Source of the DNA: Rhynchopus sp. YZ270_cl-10
Lineage: Eukaryota > Euglenozoa > Diplonemea > Diplonemida > Diplonemidae
Length of the DNA: 64,000 nt
Assembly (NCBI GenBank): GCA_964035575.1
Contig: OZ037838.1
Location: forward strand, 1,240,001-1,304,000
Direction of reading: 5' to 3'
Numbering within the stretch: the stretch's first letter is position 1; each line of letters opens with the position of its first letter. The notes beneath the pieces were generated by a model that was not told where the DNA came from, ran no database searches, and worked only from the letters and a program-made list of their open reading frames with translations. The position numbers and the translations under genes were made by a program. Shown piece by piece: positions 30,160 to 41,046 of the stretch.

Positions 30160-30326
30160 TCCCTAGTTTCGACGCGAAACGTTTCCCCATGTATTGCACG
30201 GGAAACAATATATATGACAAACAGGTGCAGGGTGGTTCCGTGCTTATCATAGAACCCGGCACCTTGTGTGTCTTCCAAAAACCAAAAAGCGTTGTGTGTG
30301 AAGTTTTGAAGGAAGGAAAAATAAAA
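30160..30326 (+). repeat. Repeat B2, detached copy
   Basis: Identical in sequence to B1. If it belongs to the retroelement at 23203, the 2-kb stretch with the tandem array lies between A2 and B2. If not, it is a solo piece of another copy. Confidence 0.85.
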
Positions 30327-30777
30327 CCAAAACCAAATCCCCGTCACTTTTTCTTTGGTCATCTTCTGTTGTTGGCCGCAGGGTACTTGTGCTTTCATCC
30401 GGATGGCTGGCATCGTACGTGGGTCAGTCGGAGGTGCCTGCATTAATAACTTCACTTTCTTTCCTCTCCTCCTCTCTCTCCCCTCCATCCTTTCTCTGTC
30501 GCCCCTCTCGCTCCTCCCATGCTGTAGCTGAACGGCCACTTTCATACCTTGGCAACAAAAGGTATGAGTTGTGTCTTACTTTGTAGGGATATACCGGTCA
30601 TTGTACCAAAGTACACTGTGTCACGAGAGGGCTGTTGTATTTCAAGTACTGTACTGTTCGACCTTTTCAGGATTTTTCTGGAAGTTCGACCTTTTTTTTT
30701 ACGATCGATTTTTTACGATTACGGTACACATTTTAGCTGTTTTCACCCCACCAGGTACACTTAACATCTTAGGAAAG
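30327..30777. other. Upstream region of the glycosyltransferase-like gene
   Basis: It holds a pyrimidine-rich tract (about 30450-30510) and a 60-base stretch (30595-30660, TTGTACCAAAGTACACTG...GAGAGGGCTGTTGTA) with a diverged relative at 32622-32680. No gene is seen. Confidence 0.4.
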
Positions 30778-32165
30778 ATGCCACTACACCGGTCTGTTCA
30801 TCATGCGGTGCAAGTGGGTGAAGCGCCTTCCCCAGACGTGCAGAGCGTCGCCTCGCACCGGAAGGGCAAACGCATGGTCTTGATTTGGGTCTTCGTTGTG
30901 GCTATCTTTGTTGTGGTCCCTGGGGTGATGCTGCTGGGCGGCGGGATTGCGACGATACCGGTCACGCTACATGAGCAGCGACCCTCCACCACCACCACTA
31001 CCACCACCGACACAACACCAACCGACGCCCCCGAACTTCCTCGCATATTCCCTACCATACGGCACCCCAATGGAAAAATCACCTTCGTGTTGTGCACATG
31101 GTCTGGAGACAAAGAGGGGACACCTCGGGTAGCGATGTTGTTATCGTCGGTGCAGCGTTTCCTTGAGGCGGGCGCGTTGTTTGAGTTTCTTTTTGTTGTT
31201 CCTGGGGCGGACGCTGGTTTGTATCGCGAGAAGATAGCAAATGGGTTTGGATTGCATGATCACCAGAGACCCACCTTTGCTATGCGCGTCGTGACCGATC
31301 AAGAGGTCCTATCCCTCAGCAGCGAGCAAGCAACCAAACTCACCCCGCGCAGCGAACTTCACGAAAACGGAGGCCGCGGCACGAACTACCGCCGCCAGAT
31401 GCTTATCAAACTTGGTATCTCCCGCTTCGTGCACACCTCCTTTTACATTACCTTGGACAGCGACGTTTTTCTCAAGGTGCCCACGGGGTATGCAGATCTG
31501 GTCGAAACCGACGAGAAAGGCGAGCGTGCCATTGTGCAGGGGCACGAGAGAGACCGCCATCGTACGTCATGGTGGGCCTCTGCTGGAGGGATTATGCAGA
31601 AGAAGGAGTGCGGTGCCGGGCTGGGGCAGGAGGCCTTTCAGATTGGGGTCACCCCAGCGATTATGAGTGCCGTGCTTGCACGGGGTCTGATCAGTGAGCT
31701 GGAGACACGCGAAGGGAAGGCCTTTGACGTTTATATGTTTGAAGCCCTGCATTCACCGCACACCTCCGACTGGACCGAGTACACGCTCTACTGGGCCTAT
31801 GGGTGTGCGACAGACACACTGCACGCACACCACGTCCTGCGCAAGGGCAAGCGTCTCTACGACACATCTGCCTTTGGGTGGAAGAGCTTTGATGCATACA
31901 ACGTGGACAAGGTGTTTGGTGACAACAGGTATGCCGAATGTGAAATTTTAATCTTAATGACCAGTGTGCAGTGGATCACCTCGTCCGACATTTTGCCCAG
32001 TTTCCGGTGTTCAAAGGCCAAATCCCCTTTACAATTTCTGCAACTGCCTTTACAATCCACCTCGGTTTTTTTTAAGCTCCTTGCCACTCTCTCGGCAGTG
32101 CGAGTAACAGTGGCAGTGGCTTCTGCTTCACTGGGGGCGAGACGCACAAGCTCATTTGTGAATGA
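30778..32165 (+). CDS. Type II membrane glycosyltransferase-like protein, one intron
   Basis: Exon 1 is 30778-31928 and exon 2 is 32099-32165, giving 405 residues. The intron (31929-32098) has GTATGC at its start and a pyrimidine tract ending GGCAG; the joined length is a multiple of three. A short cytosolic tail with KGKR is followed by a membrane anchor (VLIWVFVVAIFVVVPGVMLL), a Thr-rich stalk, and a luminal domain. That domain has RRQMLIKLGI, FYITLDSDVFLK (a DxD-type metal and sugar-nucleotide motif) and DWTEYTLYW. The set of motifs recalls DUF6492-type glycosyltransferases of Golgi membranes; the donor and acceptor are unknown. Reading through the intron also stays open to 32205 but gives an unnatural tail. 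Confidence 0.7.
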
Positions 32166-33481
32166 GGAGGGGGGTCCTGTGCATGACTCACGACGTCTGA
32201 GGTGACAGTGCGGAAGAGATCATCCCCCTATTCGCATACACAGACTTCAACAAACTGAAGGGGCACCAGACAACTTGTCCAGCAACACTCTCACGATGGC
32301 TCTTCGCCATATTCATGATTGCGTGGCTGTCTCCTTGAGTGCCTCTTTTGTGGCCAATGTAGCGAGTCGTTGGATCTCGCTTTTTGACCTCGGCTTCTTC
32401 ACCGCTACTTTCGTAACGGGGGCTTTCTTCGCGTCTTTCTTAACGGAGATAGTGTGTTTTTTTTTTTCTTTTTGTCAATTGACCGGTGGTGATCGTAAGC
32501 GTTCACTTTTACACCCCCCCTCCCCGTTCGATTTTTACCATTCGAGAATAAACAGAGTGGCGATTTTTCTGATGTAAACCACGTAGGACTCCCTGGTTGG
32601 GTGTCCACCCCTCGGTACAGCCTTTTGTACCAAAAGGTACACTGGTCACAGAGAGGGCTTTGTTGTACACTTCAACTTTTTCTTGGAATTCCTTACTTTC
32701 AACAGCACGTTGTTCGGAGTTGTCCAGAGCATTAATGGCGCGACGCCGGAACAGGTTATACGCAAGCTTGCGGGAAGGTTCTGAGTGGCTTAGGCCTTGG
32801 GGCTTCATAGGAGACTACCCGCATAGCATACGTATTCTCTGAGCAGCACAGTGCATTGAGGGAGCAGGAGGGTGGACAATGGTGTGGCGTACTCAGCGGG
32901 GTCGGTCCTGTTGGTTCCGAGCTTGCGGAGTGGTGCGAGCAGGTGTTGTGATGTAGTGGTGGTGGTGGTGGTGCTCTTGCAGAGGCTGTCCCAGACAGCG
33001 TAGGGGTCGTCAAGGGGAAAGTGTCGCAGTCATCGCAGCCAGGTCAGCCCATTTGTGTGGAGGGTGCGTAGGTGGTTTCGTTGTCGCATGGTTGCATGTG
33101 TTGCAGGGAAGTGTGGGTGGGTGGGTGATGTGAATGTACGTCTGGCAGCATGGCGTTGTCCTGTGGAAAGACCGCCTTAGGTATTGCAACAGGTGGTGTG
33201 GCTCGTGGGGGAGGGGGGCATGGTGGATTGGGTGGGATGGGTGGGGTGGGTGGGTGGTGTGCACAGATTCATTCCTAGTGTGGCACAGTTTCCGTGGGGG
33301 TAAGAGTGTGGGTATAACGTGAAGGATTAAAATGTTGGCAGTTTTGTAAAATGTTTTTGCACGTTCACAACGTGTTGTTCGTGCTGCGAACAACAGACAC
33401 CTAAACCACAAACATTCAAAACAGAATAACACCTCCGCCCAGCGTGCTGATTTGGACCTCGTCACGCAGGAACACAAAACA
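32166..33481. other. Intergenic region, class C upstream block at its end
   Basis: No gene is supported. 33030-33290 is rich in GTGGGTGG-like runs. 33345-33481 (ACAGACACCTAAACCACAAA, then CAGCGTGCTGATTTG) is shared with 38445-38579 upstream of copy 10 and more weakly with copy 5. Confidence 0.5.
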
Positions 33482-34576
33482 ATGGATGTGACCTTTGTGC
33501 TGGAAGAATCAGGCGTGACTGCGACAGTGGAAGTGCCGTGCGAGGCGGACGTTGCAGCGGCAAAGGAGGTTGCGTGCACGGCGCTTGCTGTCTCGCCTGC
33601 GTCTGTCGAGATGCGCATCGGCACGCAGGTGCTGGAGGGGACGTGCCGTCTGCAGGACACTGCGCTTGATGCAGGGGTGCAGGTTGTGCTTGCCTGCCGC
33701 TTTGCTGACATCAAGTGTCCTGCTGAGTGCAGTGCAAAGATGTGGGTGAGACACTTGTCACTGTCGCGTTGTGGAACACTCTGTCTCGCAAGTAATGGTG
33801 GGGCCGTTGTTGGCTTCGACACAGAAACCTTCGACATGATCTTCAAGTTCGCAACCGACCTGTGTGCGTACGGCCCGCCTGCGATCTCGCAGTGCAAGAC
33901 ACGCTGCTACCTGCCCTGCCAAGGCATACACGAAGTTGTGCTTCCGGGTGGGGAGGTGCTCCGCAATGTCGGAGGCACCTCGAACGCAGTGTTCGCGTGT
34001 GGCGGTGTTGTTGTCTCCCAGGGTGACGCCGGCGTCTCTGTGTATGACGAAGACCTGACATTGCTCCGCTCTCTCTCGCACAAGGATTGTAGGCATATGG
34101 CAGTGTCGGACTGTGGTGGGTGGGTGATCACCTCCTCCTACAGTGAGAAGAACGCACGTCTGTGGGATGTGAACACAGGTGAAGCTGTTGCATGTGTGCC
34201 TACGGATGGATGGTGTGTGGCGCTTTCAAGGTCCGCTGTCTTTGCTGTGGTGGATCATGTGGACGAAGCACCTAGTGTGCAGCTCTACGACTGGAGTGGT
34301 GCGGCTCTTCAGAACGCCACTATCTCTGGAGATGTCCGTGGCGTGCAATTCACCCAGTGTGGGAAGTACCTTGTAGTTCATGTGCGAAAATGTCCAGACG
34401 ATGGAGAACAACATGCAGAGCTGCACCAGTATGATGTGGCGACCATGTCCTGTGTACTTGTGATCCCAGACGTGAACGGTACGTCATTTGCGATATCACC
34501 GTGTTCACGTGTAGTTTTGTTTCTATCCAGAAATTGCAGCGTTGTGACACGGCATCTGTACCCCCACAACGAGTGA
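33482..34576 (+). CDS. UBL-propeller family protein, copy 7
   Basis: This intact 364-residue member has a single ATG and ends YPHNE with TGA at 34574-34576. The ubiquitin-like DNA differs at a few silent sites (GAATCA, GTGGAAGTG). The N-half is of SRCG type (LSRCGTLCLASN, VVGFDTETFDM). Blade 5 lacks two residues usually present (SRSAVFAV instead of SRSASVFAV). The C-half (LQNATISGDVRGVQFTQCG, VLVIPDV, SRNCSVVTRHLYP) matches copies 6 and 13. It is followed by block E and the class D leader of copy 8. Function is unknown. Confidence 0.9.
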   Translation: MDVTFVLEESGVTATVEVPCEADVAAAKEVACTALAVSPASVEMRIGTQVLEGTCRLQDTALDAGVQVVLACRFADIKCPAECSAKMWVRHLSLSRCGTLCLASNGGAVVGFDTETFDMIFKFATDLCAYGPPAISQCKTRCYLPCQGIHEVVLPGGEVLRNVGGTSNAVFACGGVVVSQGDAGVSVYDEDLTLLRSLSHKDCRHMAVSDCGGWVITSSYSEKNARLWDVNTGEAVACVPTDGWCVALSRSAVFAVVDHVDEAPSVQLYDWSGAALQNATISGDVRGVQFTQCGKYLVVHVRKCPDDGEQHAELHQYDVATMSCVLVIPDVNGTSFAISPCSRVVLFLSRNCSVVTRHLYPHNE

Positions 34577-34997
34577 TGTTCATGCTTTATCACCATGTGA
34601 AATGGGTGTGGTGACTTACCCCCTTGTATTCCGTGGAGGCAGAAAAACTGGTGTCGTCAACAGAAGCCTGCGTCTTGCCACCACACACCTATCCAGTGAT
34701 GGCAGATCTGCATCCACGAGCAAGACACCGCAGACCACCTTGTCGCAGCCGAACACCACATCGCCTCCCGCCAGGCCGCCCTCGTCGCCCTCCACACAGA
34801 GATGTGCGCCATGGTGAGACCTATTCATGTGCTCACTGCTGTTCATTTTTGTCTTGTACCCCAGAATTACCACCCCAACCCAAAACAACGACCCCCATCC
34901 CTCGTCCCCTCTTTCCACGTGTCCACCCTCTCAGCTCCTTCAACTGTCCACCCAACACAACAGAAAATTACATTCCACCAACACAGCTCTTGAAACA
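34577..34997 (+). repeat. Block E copy 2 plus class D upstream block of copy 8
   Basis: 34577-34861 repeats block E. 34862-34997 is the class D leader (CAGAATTACCACCCCAACCC to CAACACAGCTCTTGAAACA) shared with copies 11, 13 and 14. The joined pair marks the unit of tandem duplication: gene, block E, leader, next gene. Confidence 0.85.
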
Positions 34998-36138
34998 ATG
35001 ATGGATATGACCTTTGTGGAAGAGTCAGGCGTGACTGCGACAGTGGAGGTGCCGTGCGAGGCGGACGTTGCAGCGGCAAAGGAGGTTGCGTGCACGGCGC
35101 TTGCTGTCTCGCCTGCGTCTGTCGAGATGCGCATCGGCACGCAGGTGCTGGAGGGGACGTGCCGTCTGCAGGACACCGTTTGATGCAGGGGTGCAGGTTG
35201 TGCTTACCCGCCCTGACATCAGGTTTAGGTGTCCTCCTAAATACATTAGGCCAAGTGCGCATCCGTACTTGTTGCTGTCGCGTTGTGGTACGCTGTGCGT
35301 CACTGTAAACATGAGTGGGGAATACGTCGGCTGGGACACTGCTACCTACGAACGTGTCTTCTCATTTGAAGTGGCCGCTGATGGGCGATGCCTCCCTGCA
35401 ATCTCGCAGTGCAAGACACGTTGCTACGTGGCGTGTTCCTATCACTTTTGCGAAGTTGCACTTCCTAGTGGGGAGGTGCTCCGCAAATTTGAAGCAGACT
35501 CCAGAGGAGTGTTCGCATGTGGCGGTGTTGTTGTCATCCAGGGCACGAACGGCGTCACTGTGTACGACAATGAACTAAGGTTGTTCGGCTCTCTCTCGCA
35601 CAAGGATTGCAACCGTGTGGCGGTGTCGGACTGTGGTGGGTGGGTGATCACTTCCTCCCTCAGTGATGAGAAGGCACTTCTGTGGGATATGAACACAGGT
35701 GAAGCTGTTGCATGTGTGCCTGCGGGGACGTACGTGGCTGTTTCACAGTCTGCCTCTGTTTTAGCCGTGGGTTGCTCTGTTCGTCATTGCTCTGACAGCG
35801 TGCAGCTCTATGACTGCAGTGGTGCGGCTCTTGGCAGCTTAGAAAATATTTTAAATAAGCGGTCTCGCGTCTGTGCCGTGCAGTTCACTCCATGTGGGAA
35901 GTACGTCGTTGTTGGGTTTTTTCATGACGACGAATTTTCTCTCAACACAGAGTACACTCTGCACCAGTATGATGTGGCGACCATGTCCTGTGTGAAGGTG
36001 ATCCGGAATGTTAGGAAATCGTCTACGTTTATGTTTGCGATATCGCCGTGTTCACGTGTGGTTATAGTTTGGTCATCAGAAAGGAAAATCTTTATGACTA
36101 AGCGTCTGTACCCCTATTTGCATTGCACAAGCCAGTGA
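34998..36138 (+). pseudogene. UBL-propeller family, copy 8, frameshifted and diverged
   Basis: The ATG doublet is kept, but the ubiquitin-like segment lacks one codon (TFVEES for TFVLEES) and then two bases near 35177 in RLQDTAFD, so the initial frame ends at 35183. The propeller is open in another frame to TGA at 36136-36138. It is the most divergent propeller: TRPDIRFRCPPKYIRPS at the linker, VYDNELRLFGSL for VYDEDLTLLRSL, LLWDMNTGEAVACV, and a blade 7 followed by an unusual tail (YLHCTSQ). It could be translated alone from an internal ATG. As in copy 6, the lesion lies at the domain junction. Confidence 0.85.
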
Positions 36139-36284
36139 GAAGATACATTCTAGCATATTTTGAGGATAAAACGATCACACCACCCTTTACCTCTCTCTTT
36201 CACAGTTTCCTTGTTTAAACCGTCTCCTGTTGGTGGAAAACCACCGACACAACGAAAACATAACACACACGAAAAAAACAAAAC

Positions 36285-36338
36285 AACCCACACCTCATCT
36301 CCTTCCTAACAGAGGTGGAACAAGAAGAAGACAAAACA
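36285..36338 (+). promoter_or_regulatory. Class B upstream block of copy 9
   Basis: ACAACCCACACCTCATCTCC through GAAGAAGACAAAACA matches the leaders of copies 4 (9717-9776) and 6 (14053-14117). Confidence 0.55.
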
Positions 36339-37442
36339 ATGGATGTGACCTTTGTGCTGGAAGAGTCAGGCGTGACTGCGACAGTGGAGGTGCCGTGCGA
36401 GGCGGACGTTGCAGCGGCAAAGGAGGTTGCGTGCACGGCGCTTGCTGTCTCGCCTGCGTCTGTCGAGATGCGCATCGGCACGCAGGTGCTGGAGGGGACG
36501 TTCCGTCTGCAGGACACTGCGTTTGATGCAGGGGTGCAGGTTGTGCTTGCCCGCCCTCGCTTGGCCGACATCAAGTGTCCTGCTGAGTACAGTGCACAGG
36601 GGTCAGTGACACAGTTGTCGCTGTCTCGTTGTGGAACGCTTTGTCTCTCTTTCCACAGGACTGACGATGCACGTATTGCCTGCGTAGGCTTTGACACAGA
36701 AACCTTCGACACTGCCTTCACGTTTGTCAACCATGAATGTACTGGTAGCCCTGCCATCTCACGGTGCATGACACGCTGCTACGTGGCTTATGTGGATCAC
36801 TTTCTTCTCGAGGTTGCGCTTCCGGGTGGGGAGGTGCTCCGCAAAGTTGAAGGCGACGTGCACACAGTGTTCACGTCTGGCAGTGTTGTTGTCTCCCTGG
36901 GGTTAGGCGGCGTCTCTGTGTATGACGAAGACCTGACGTTGCTACGTTCTCTGTTCCCTGGGAAATGCTGGGGCGAGGCGGTGTCGGACTGTGGTGGGTG
37001 GATGATCACCTCAACCTGGGAGGTGGAGGACATACGTCTGTGGGATGTGAACACAGGTGAAGCTGTGGCATGTGTGCCAGCGCCATCTGAATTCAACGTG
37101 GCGCTTTCAAGGTCTGCCTCTGTCTTTGCTGTGGGGAGCGCTGACGGCATCCACCTCTATGACTGGGGAGGTGCTGAACTGCATAAGTTTATGGGACGTG
37201 GGTATGTCAGGGGCATTCACTTCACCCCGTGTGGGAAGTACCTTGTGGCCGCCACTTCGCTTGCCCGGGACGCACATGCGGAATGTGACCTGCACCAGTA
37301 CGATGTGGCGACCATGTCCTGTGTGCGCGTGATCCCGAAGAGCGGCTCTCTGTTTGCGATATCACCGTGTTCACGTGTGGTTGTGTTTAGGGGTCTTGAC
37401 GGCAACACCATTGTGACGAGACCTCTATACCCACGAGAGTGA
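36339..37442 (+). CDS. UBL-propeller family protein, copy 9
   Basis: This intact 367-residue member has a single ATG. The ubiquitin-like domain carries Phe for the usual Cys (LEGTFRLQD). It is of SRCG type with distinct blades: DARIACVGFDTETF, SRCMTRCYVAYVDH, SLFPGKCWGEAVSDCGGWMI, EDIRLWDVNTG, IHLYDWGGAELHKFMGRG and IHFTPCGKYLVAATS. It ends in LYPRE and TGA at 37440-37442. It therefore holds many unshared positions, especially in blades 4-6, and is a good test case for positive selection. Function is unknown. Confidence 0.9.
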   Translation: MDVTFVLEESGVTATVEVPCEADVAAAKEVACTALAVSPASVEMRIGTQVLEGTFRLQDTAFDAGVQVVLARPRLADIKCPAEYSAQGSVTQLSLSRCGTLCLSFHRTDDARIACVGFDTETFDTAFTFVNHECTGSPAISRCMTRCYVAYVDHFLLEVALPGGEVLRKVEGDVHTVFTSGSVVVSLGLGGVSVYDEDLTLLRSLFPGKCWGEAVSDCGGWMITSTWEVEDIRLWDVNTGEAVACVPAPSEFNVALSRSASVFAVGSADGIHLYDWGGAELHKFMGRGYVRGIHFTPCGKYLVAATSLARDAHAECDLHQYDVATMSCVRVIPKSGSLFAISPCSRVVVFRGLDGNTIVTRPLYPRE

Positions 37443-38579
37443 GTCACTCTCTGATAACTGTGCCACTCTGAGAAGTGGAAGCGAACAACAAACAGCCTTT
37501 ACTTTTTCCCCCCCCGTTTATAGTCTTTTGAGCAACAAGCAAAGAGGAACGAGTCTCTCGAGCATTTTTTTTTCACTACTTTTTTCAACCTCTCTCATCA
37601 CATGCATTTGACCTAGGACTCTTTTTTCGGGCATTCGGGTGGGATCTGCTTTTCTATATTTTTTTTTTGTATTTTCTTTGAGCAACACAAGCACATACGG
37701 AATGGACGGAAGACCTGTGGAAGAGGACAAGGCGAAGGTGGTCCTTCCAGACTCGCCTCCACTCATGCGAATGTGCATGTCTGGGAGTGGCAAGGACGGC
37801 TTGAACGGGTTGGTCATTGCGCCAATATCAGGCCCCCCTATCAATACCGACAGCGTTGTCTTCAAGACGAAGTGAAAGGGCGACAGATTTGTGAAGGACA
37901 CCTCACGCAGCAAAGTCGCCTTCGTGATGACGGACCACTAGCTTGTAGGGTAACTAATGTCGTCTGCGAGAGAGGGCTATTTTTCGTGGTTCCTAGTGCA
38001 GCTCCTGAGAAGGAGAGAAGAGATGGTGTCTTTGTACAGCTTCATGAGGAGGGATGGGTGCTGTTGGGGAGGTGTCATGATTGTTCAATGCTCGGCTCAT
38101 AAGTCCTGCTGCCACAAAGCAAAAGACGGTTGGTCATGGCTTAGTGTAGAAGTGACTTCCGCGTAGTGAAGGACGGATGTGCAAATACAAATACAGCTTT
38201 TTACTTTTTGCGTCGAACACATACACCCCTGATCTTGCTTTCTCCCACAGAATACCACAACTCTTTACACACACCACACTCAGGCACCTCCAACATACAC
38301 CCCGTGCCCCACTTCCCAACACAACACATTCGTAATGAAGGGGCTGTTCTGAAACTAGCTAGAAGTACCCATTGTTTTTGTGAGCAAGAGTGGCAGCTTC
38401 CGTGTGGATAGCGCGAAAGATAAATGGTGACAGTATTGCAATGTGTATTATTAATTTTTTTTGCACGGCCACGTATCTTTGTCTACGAACGACAGACACC
38501 TAAACCACAAACATTCAAAACAGAATAACACCTCTCCCAGCGTGCTGATTTGAACTTCGTCACGTAGGAACACAAAACA
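37443..38579. other. Intergenic region with a repeat shared with 41919-42137
   Basis: A small frame at 37702-37875 (MDGRPVEEDKAKVVLPDSP..., 57 residues) has protein-like composition but no other support. 38168-38367 is a repeat unit described separately. 38445-38579 is the class C leader of copy 10. Confidence 0.45.
38168..38367 (+). repeat. 200-bp direct repeat, copy 1
   Basis: It runs from AAGGACGGATGTGCAAATAC to GAAACTAGCTAG and recurs at 41919-42137 with about 20 extra bases and scattered changes. It contains CTTGCTTTCTCCCACAG, which could be a 3' splice site or part of a promoter. The second copy lies just upstream of the lipid-transfer gene. Confidence 0.85.
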
Positions 38580-39670
38580 ATGGATGTGACCTTTGTGCTG
38601 GAAGAGTCAGGCGTGACTGCGACAGTGGAGGTGCCGTGCGAGGCGGACGTTGCAGCGGCAAAGGAGGTTGCGTGCACGGCGCTTGCTGTCTCGCCTGCGT
38701 CTGTCGAGATGCGCATCGGCACGCAGGTGCTGGAGGGGACGTGCCGTCTGCAGGACACTGCGTTTGATTCAGGGGTGCAGGTTGTGCTTGCCCGCCGCTT
38801 TGCCGACATCAAGTGTCCTGCTGAGTACAATGCAACGCATACGGGAAGCGTGAGACTGTCGCGTTGTGGAACGCTCTGCATCTATGGTGACTGGAAGGGG
38901 CATGTTGGCGGCTTTGACACAGAAACCTTCGACACTGTGTTCTCGTTTGAACTGGGCATTAACCTGGTTGGTACGCCTGCCATCTCACAGTGCAAGACAC
39001 GCTGCTACCTGGCGTGCAAGGAAGGCCTTCACAAGGTTGCGCTTCCGGGTGGGGAGGTGCTCCGCAAAGTCGACGGCACGTCGTACGCTGTGTTCGCGTG
39101 TGGCGGTGTTGTATTATCGAAGGGCAGAGACGGCGTCTCTGTGTATGACGAAGACCTGACGTTGCTCCGCTCTCTCTCGCATGAAATGTGCAGTGGGGTG
39201 GTGGTGTCGGACTGTGGTGGGTGGGTGATCACTTGCTCCGAAGAGAACAACGCACGTCTGTGGGATGTGAACACAGGTGAAGCTGTTGTATGCGTGCCTG
39301 CGGATTCGTGGTATGGAGGAGTGGCGCTTTCCGGGCAGCTTGTGTCTTTGCTGTGGGGGGCTATCGCAACATGCAGCTCTATAACTGGAGCGGTGCTGCT
39401 CTTCGCATTTTTGATGTGGACGGGCAGGTCGGGGACATGCAGTTCACCCCGTGTGGGAAGTACCTTGTGGTACATGTACGAAGGTATGCTGATGGAGCAG
39501 TTTATTCAGAGCTGCACCAGTATGATGTGGCGGCCATGTCCTGTGCACTTGTGATCCCAGACTTCACCGATCCGTCATTTGCGATATCACCGTGTTCACG
39601 TGTGGTTGTGTTTGTATCATCCGACAACACTACCATTGTAACAAGGCATCTGTACCCCCACAACGAGTGA
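38580..39670 (+). pseudogene. UBL-propeller family, copy 10, frameshifted in blade 5
   Basis: The ubiquitin-like domain and blades 1-4 are intact and almost match copy 4 (GSVRLSRCGTLCIYGDWKGH). In blade 5 the sequence TTTCCGGGCAGCTTGTGTC replaces the usual TTTCACGGTCTGCCTCTGTC and is one base short (about 39330-39350), so the frame ends at 39554. The other frame continues correctly through blades 6-7 to TGA at 39668-39670 (MQFTPCGKYLVVHVRRY, VIPDFTDPSFAISPC). Its C-half resembles copy 13. It is a young pseudogene, or makes a protein truncated after blade 4. Confidence 0.85.
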
Positions 39671-39921
39671 TGTTGTGAAGTGTGTTGCCCCCGGCCAGGC
39701 CGCCCTCGTCGCCCTCCACACAGAGATGTGCGCCATGGTGAGACCTATTCATGTGCTCACTGCTGTTCATTTTTGTCCTGTACCCCAGAACTTCTACCCC
39801 AACCCAAAACAACGACCCCCATCCCTCGTCCCCTCTTTCCACGTGTGCACCCTCTCAGCTCCTTCAACTGTCCACCCAACACAACAGAAAATTGCATTCC
39901 ACCAACACAGCTCTTGAAACA
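39671..39921 (+). repeat. Partial block E plus class D upstream block of copy 11
   Basis: Only the last third of block E (39690-39783, GGCCAGGCCGCCCTCGTCGC) is kept, followed by the complete class D leader. The deletion lies between the copy 10 stop and the shared part. Confidence 0.8.
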
Positions 39922-41046
39922 ATGATGGATGTGACCTTTGTGCTGGAAGAGTCAGGCGTGACTGCGACAGTGGAGGTGCCGTGCGAGGCGGATGTTGCAG
40001 CGGCAAAGGAGGTTGCGTGCACGGCGCTTGCTGTCTTGCCTGCGTCTGTCGAGATGCGCATCGGCACGCAGGTGCTGGAGGGGACGTGCCGTCTGCAGGA
40101 CACTGCGTTTGATGCAGGGGTGCAGGTTGTGCTTGCCCGCCGCTTGGCCGACATCAAGTGTCCTGCTGAGTACAGTGTTGAGGTGCCACCTGAGGTCATG
40201 AATATACAAACGTTATCGCTGTCTCCTTGTGGAACACTCTGCCTCTTTATAGAAAGTACAGCCGATCTCAACCTGCCAATTTTCCATGTCACCGGCCTCG
40301 ATACAGAAACCCTCAGCCCTGCCTTCAAGTTCAAAGTAGACTTTGACGTGTGGGGTCCGCCTGCCATCTCACGGTGCAAGACACGCTGCTACATGGCGGA
40401 TAGGAATTGTCTTGCCAAGGTTGCGCTTCCTGGTGGGGAGGTGCTCCGCAAAGTCGACGGCTATTCGTGCGCAGTGTTCGCGTATGGCGGTGTTGTTGTC
40501 TCCCAAGGCGAAGACGGCGTCTCTGTGTATGACAAAGACCTGACGTTGCTCCGCTCTCTCTCGCACAGGGAGTGTAGGCACATGGCAGTGTCGGACTGTG
40601 GTGGGTGGGTGATCACCGCCTCCGGAACAGAGAAGAACGCACGTCTGTGGGATCTGAACACAGGAGAAGCTGTGGCATGTGTGTCTGCTGATAGGGGCGT
40701 GGCGCTTTCAAGGTCTGCCTCTGTCTTTGCTGCGGTGCGCTCGCTGGGTGAAGTGCAGCTCTATGACTGGAGTGGTGCGGCTCTTGGCGGCTTTGAAAAG
40801 GCGGGTCATTTATCTGCTGGCCTGCAGTTCACTCCCTCCGGGAAGTATCTCGTCGTACGCATGATGGATATGGATACTGAGAAATATTTGCTGCACCAGT
40901 ACGATGTAGCGACCATGTCCTGTGTGCGTGTGATACCGGACTCCGACCGCTGCGGTGCGTTTACGCTATCACCGTGTTCACGTGTGGTACTATTTACGAA
41001 CGCGGGACGAGACACTATTGTGACGAGACATCTGTACCCCTGCTGA
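39922..41046 (+). CDS. UBL-propeller family protein, copy 11
   Basis: This intact 374-residue member has the ATG doublet 39922/39925. It is of SPCG lineage, with blade 1 carrying a longer loop (FIESTADLNLPIFHVTGLD). Other marks are DKDLTLL for DEDLTLL, ARLWDLNTGEAVACV, LGGFEKAGHLSAGLQFTPSG and FTLSPCSRVVLFTNAGRD. It ends in LYPC and TGA at 41044-41046. The leader is class D, yet the 3' flank is that of copy 2, so promoter and body have different histories. Function is unknown. Confidence 0.9.
   Translation: MMDVTFVLEESGVTATVEVPCEADVAAAKEVACTALAVLPASVEMRIGTQVLEGTCRLQDTAFDAGVQVVLARRLADIKCPAEYSVEVPPEVMNIQTLSLSPCGTLCLFIESTADLNLPIFHVTGLDTETLSPAFKFKVDFDVWGPPAISRCKTRCYMADRNCLAKVALPGGEVLRKVDGYSCAVFAYGGVVVSQGEDGVSVYDKDLTLLRSLSHRECRHMAVSDCGGWVITASGTEKNARLWDLNTGEAVACVSADRGVALSRSASVFAAVRSLGEVQLYDWSGAALGGFEKAGHLSAGLQFTPSGKYLVVRMMDMDTEKYLLHQYDVATMSCVRVIPDSDRCGAFTLSPCSRVVLFTNAGRDTIVTRHLYPC

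Noticed and set aside
31929-32205. Unspliced C-terminal extension of the glycosyltransferase-like protein
   Set aside because: The stretch starts with GTATGC and has a pyrimidine tract and CAG. Splicing gives a natural ending in phase, while the extension has random composition.
33010-33897. 295-residue minus-strand frame
   Set aside because: Half is antisense to copy 7 and half is a translation of GT-rich spacer.
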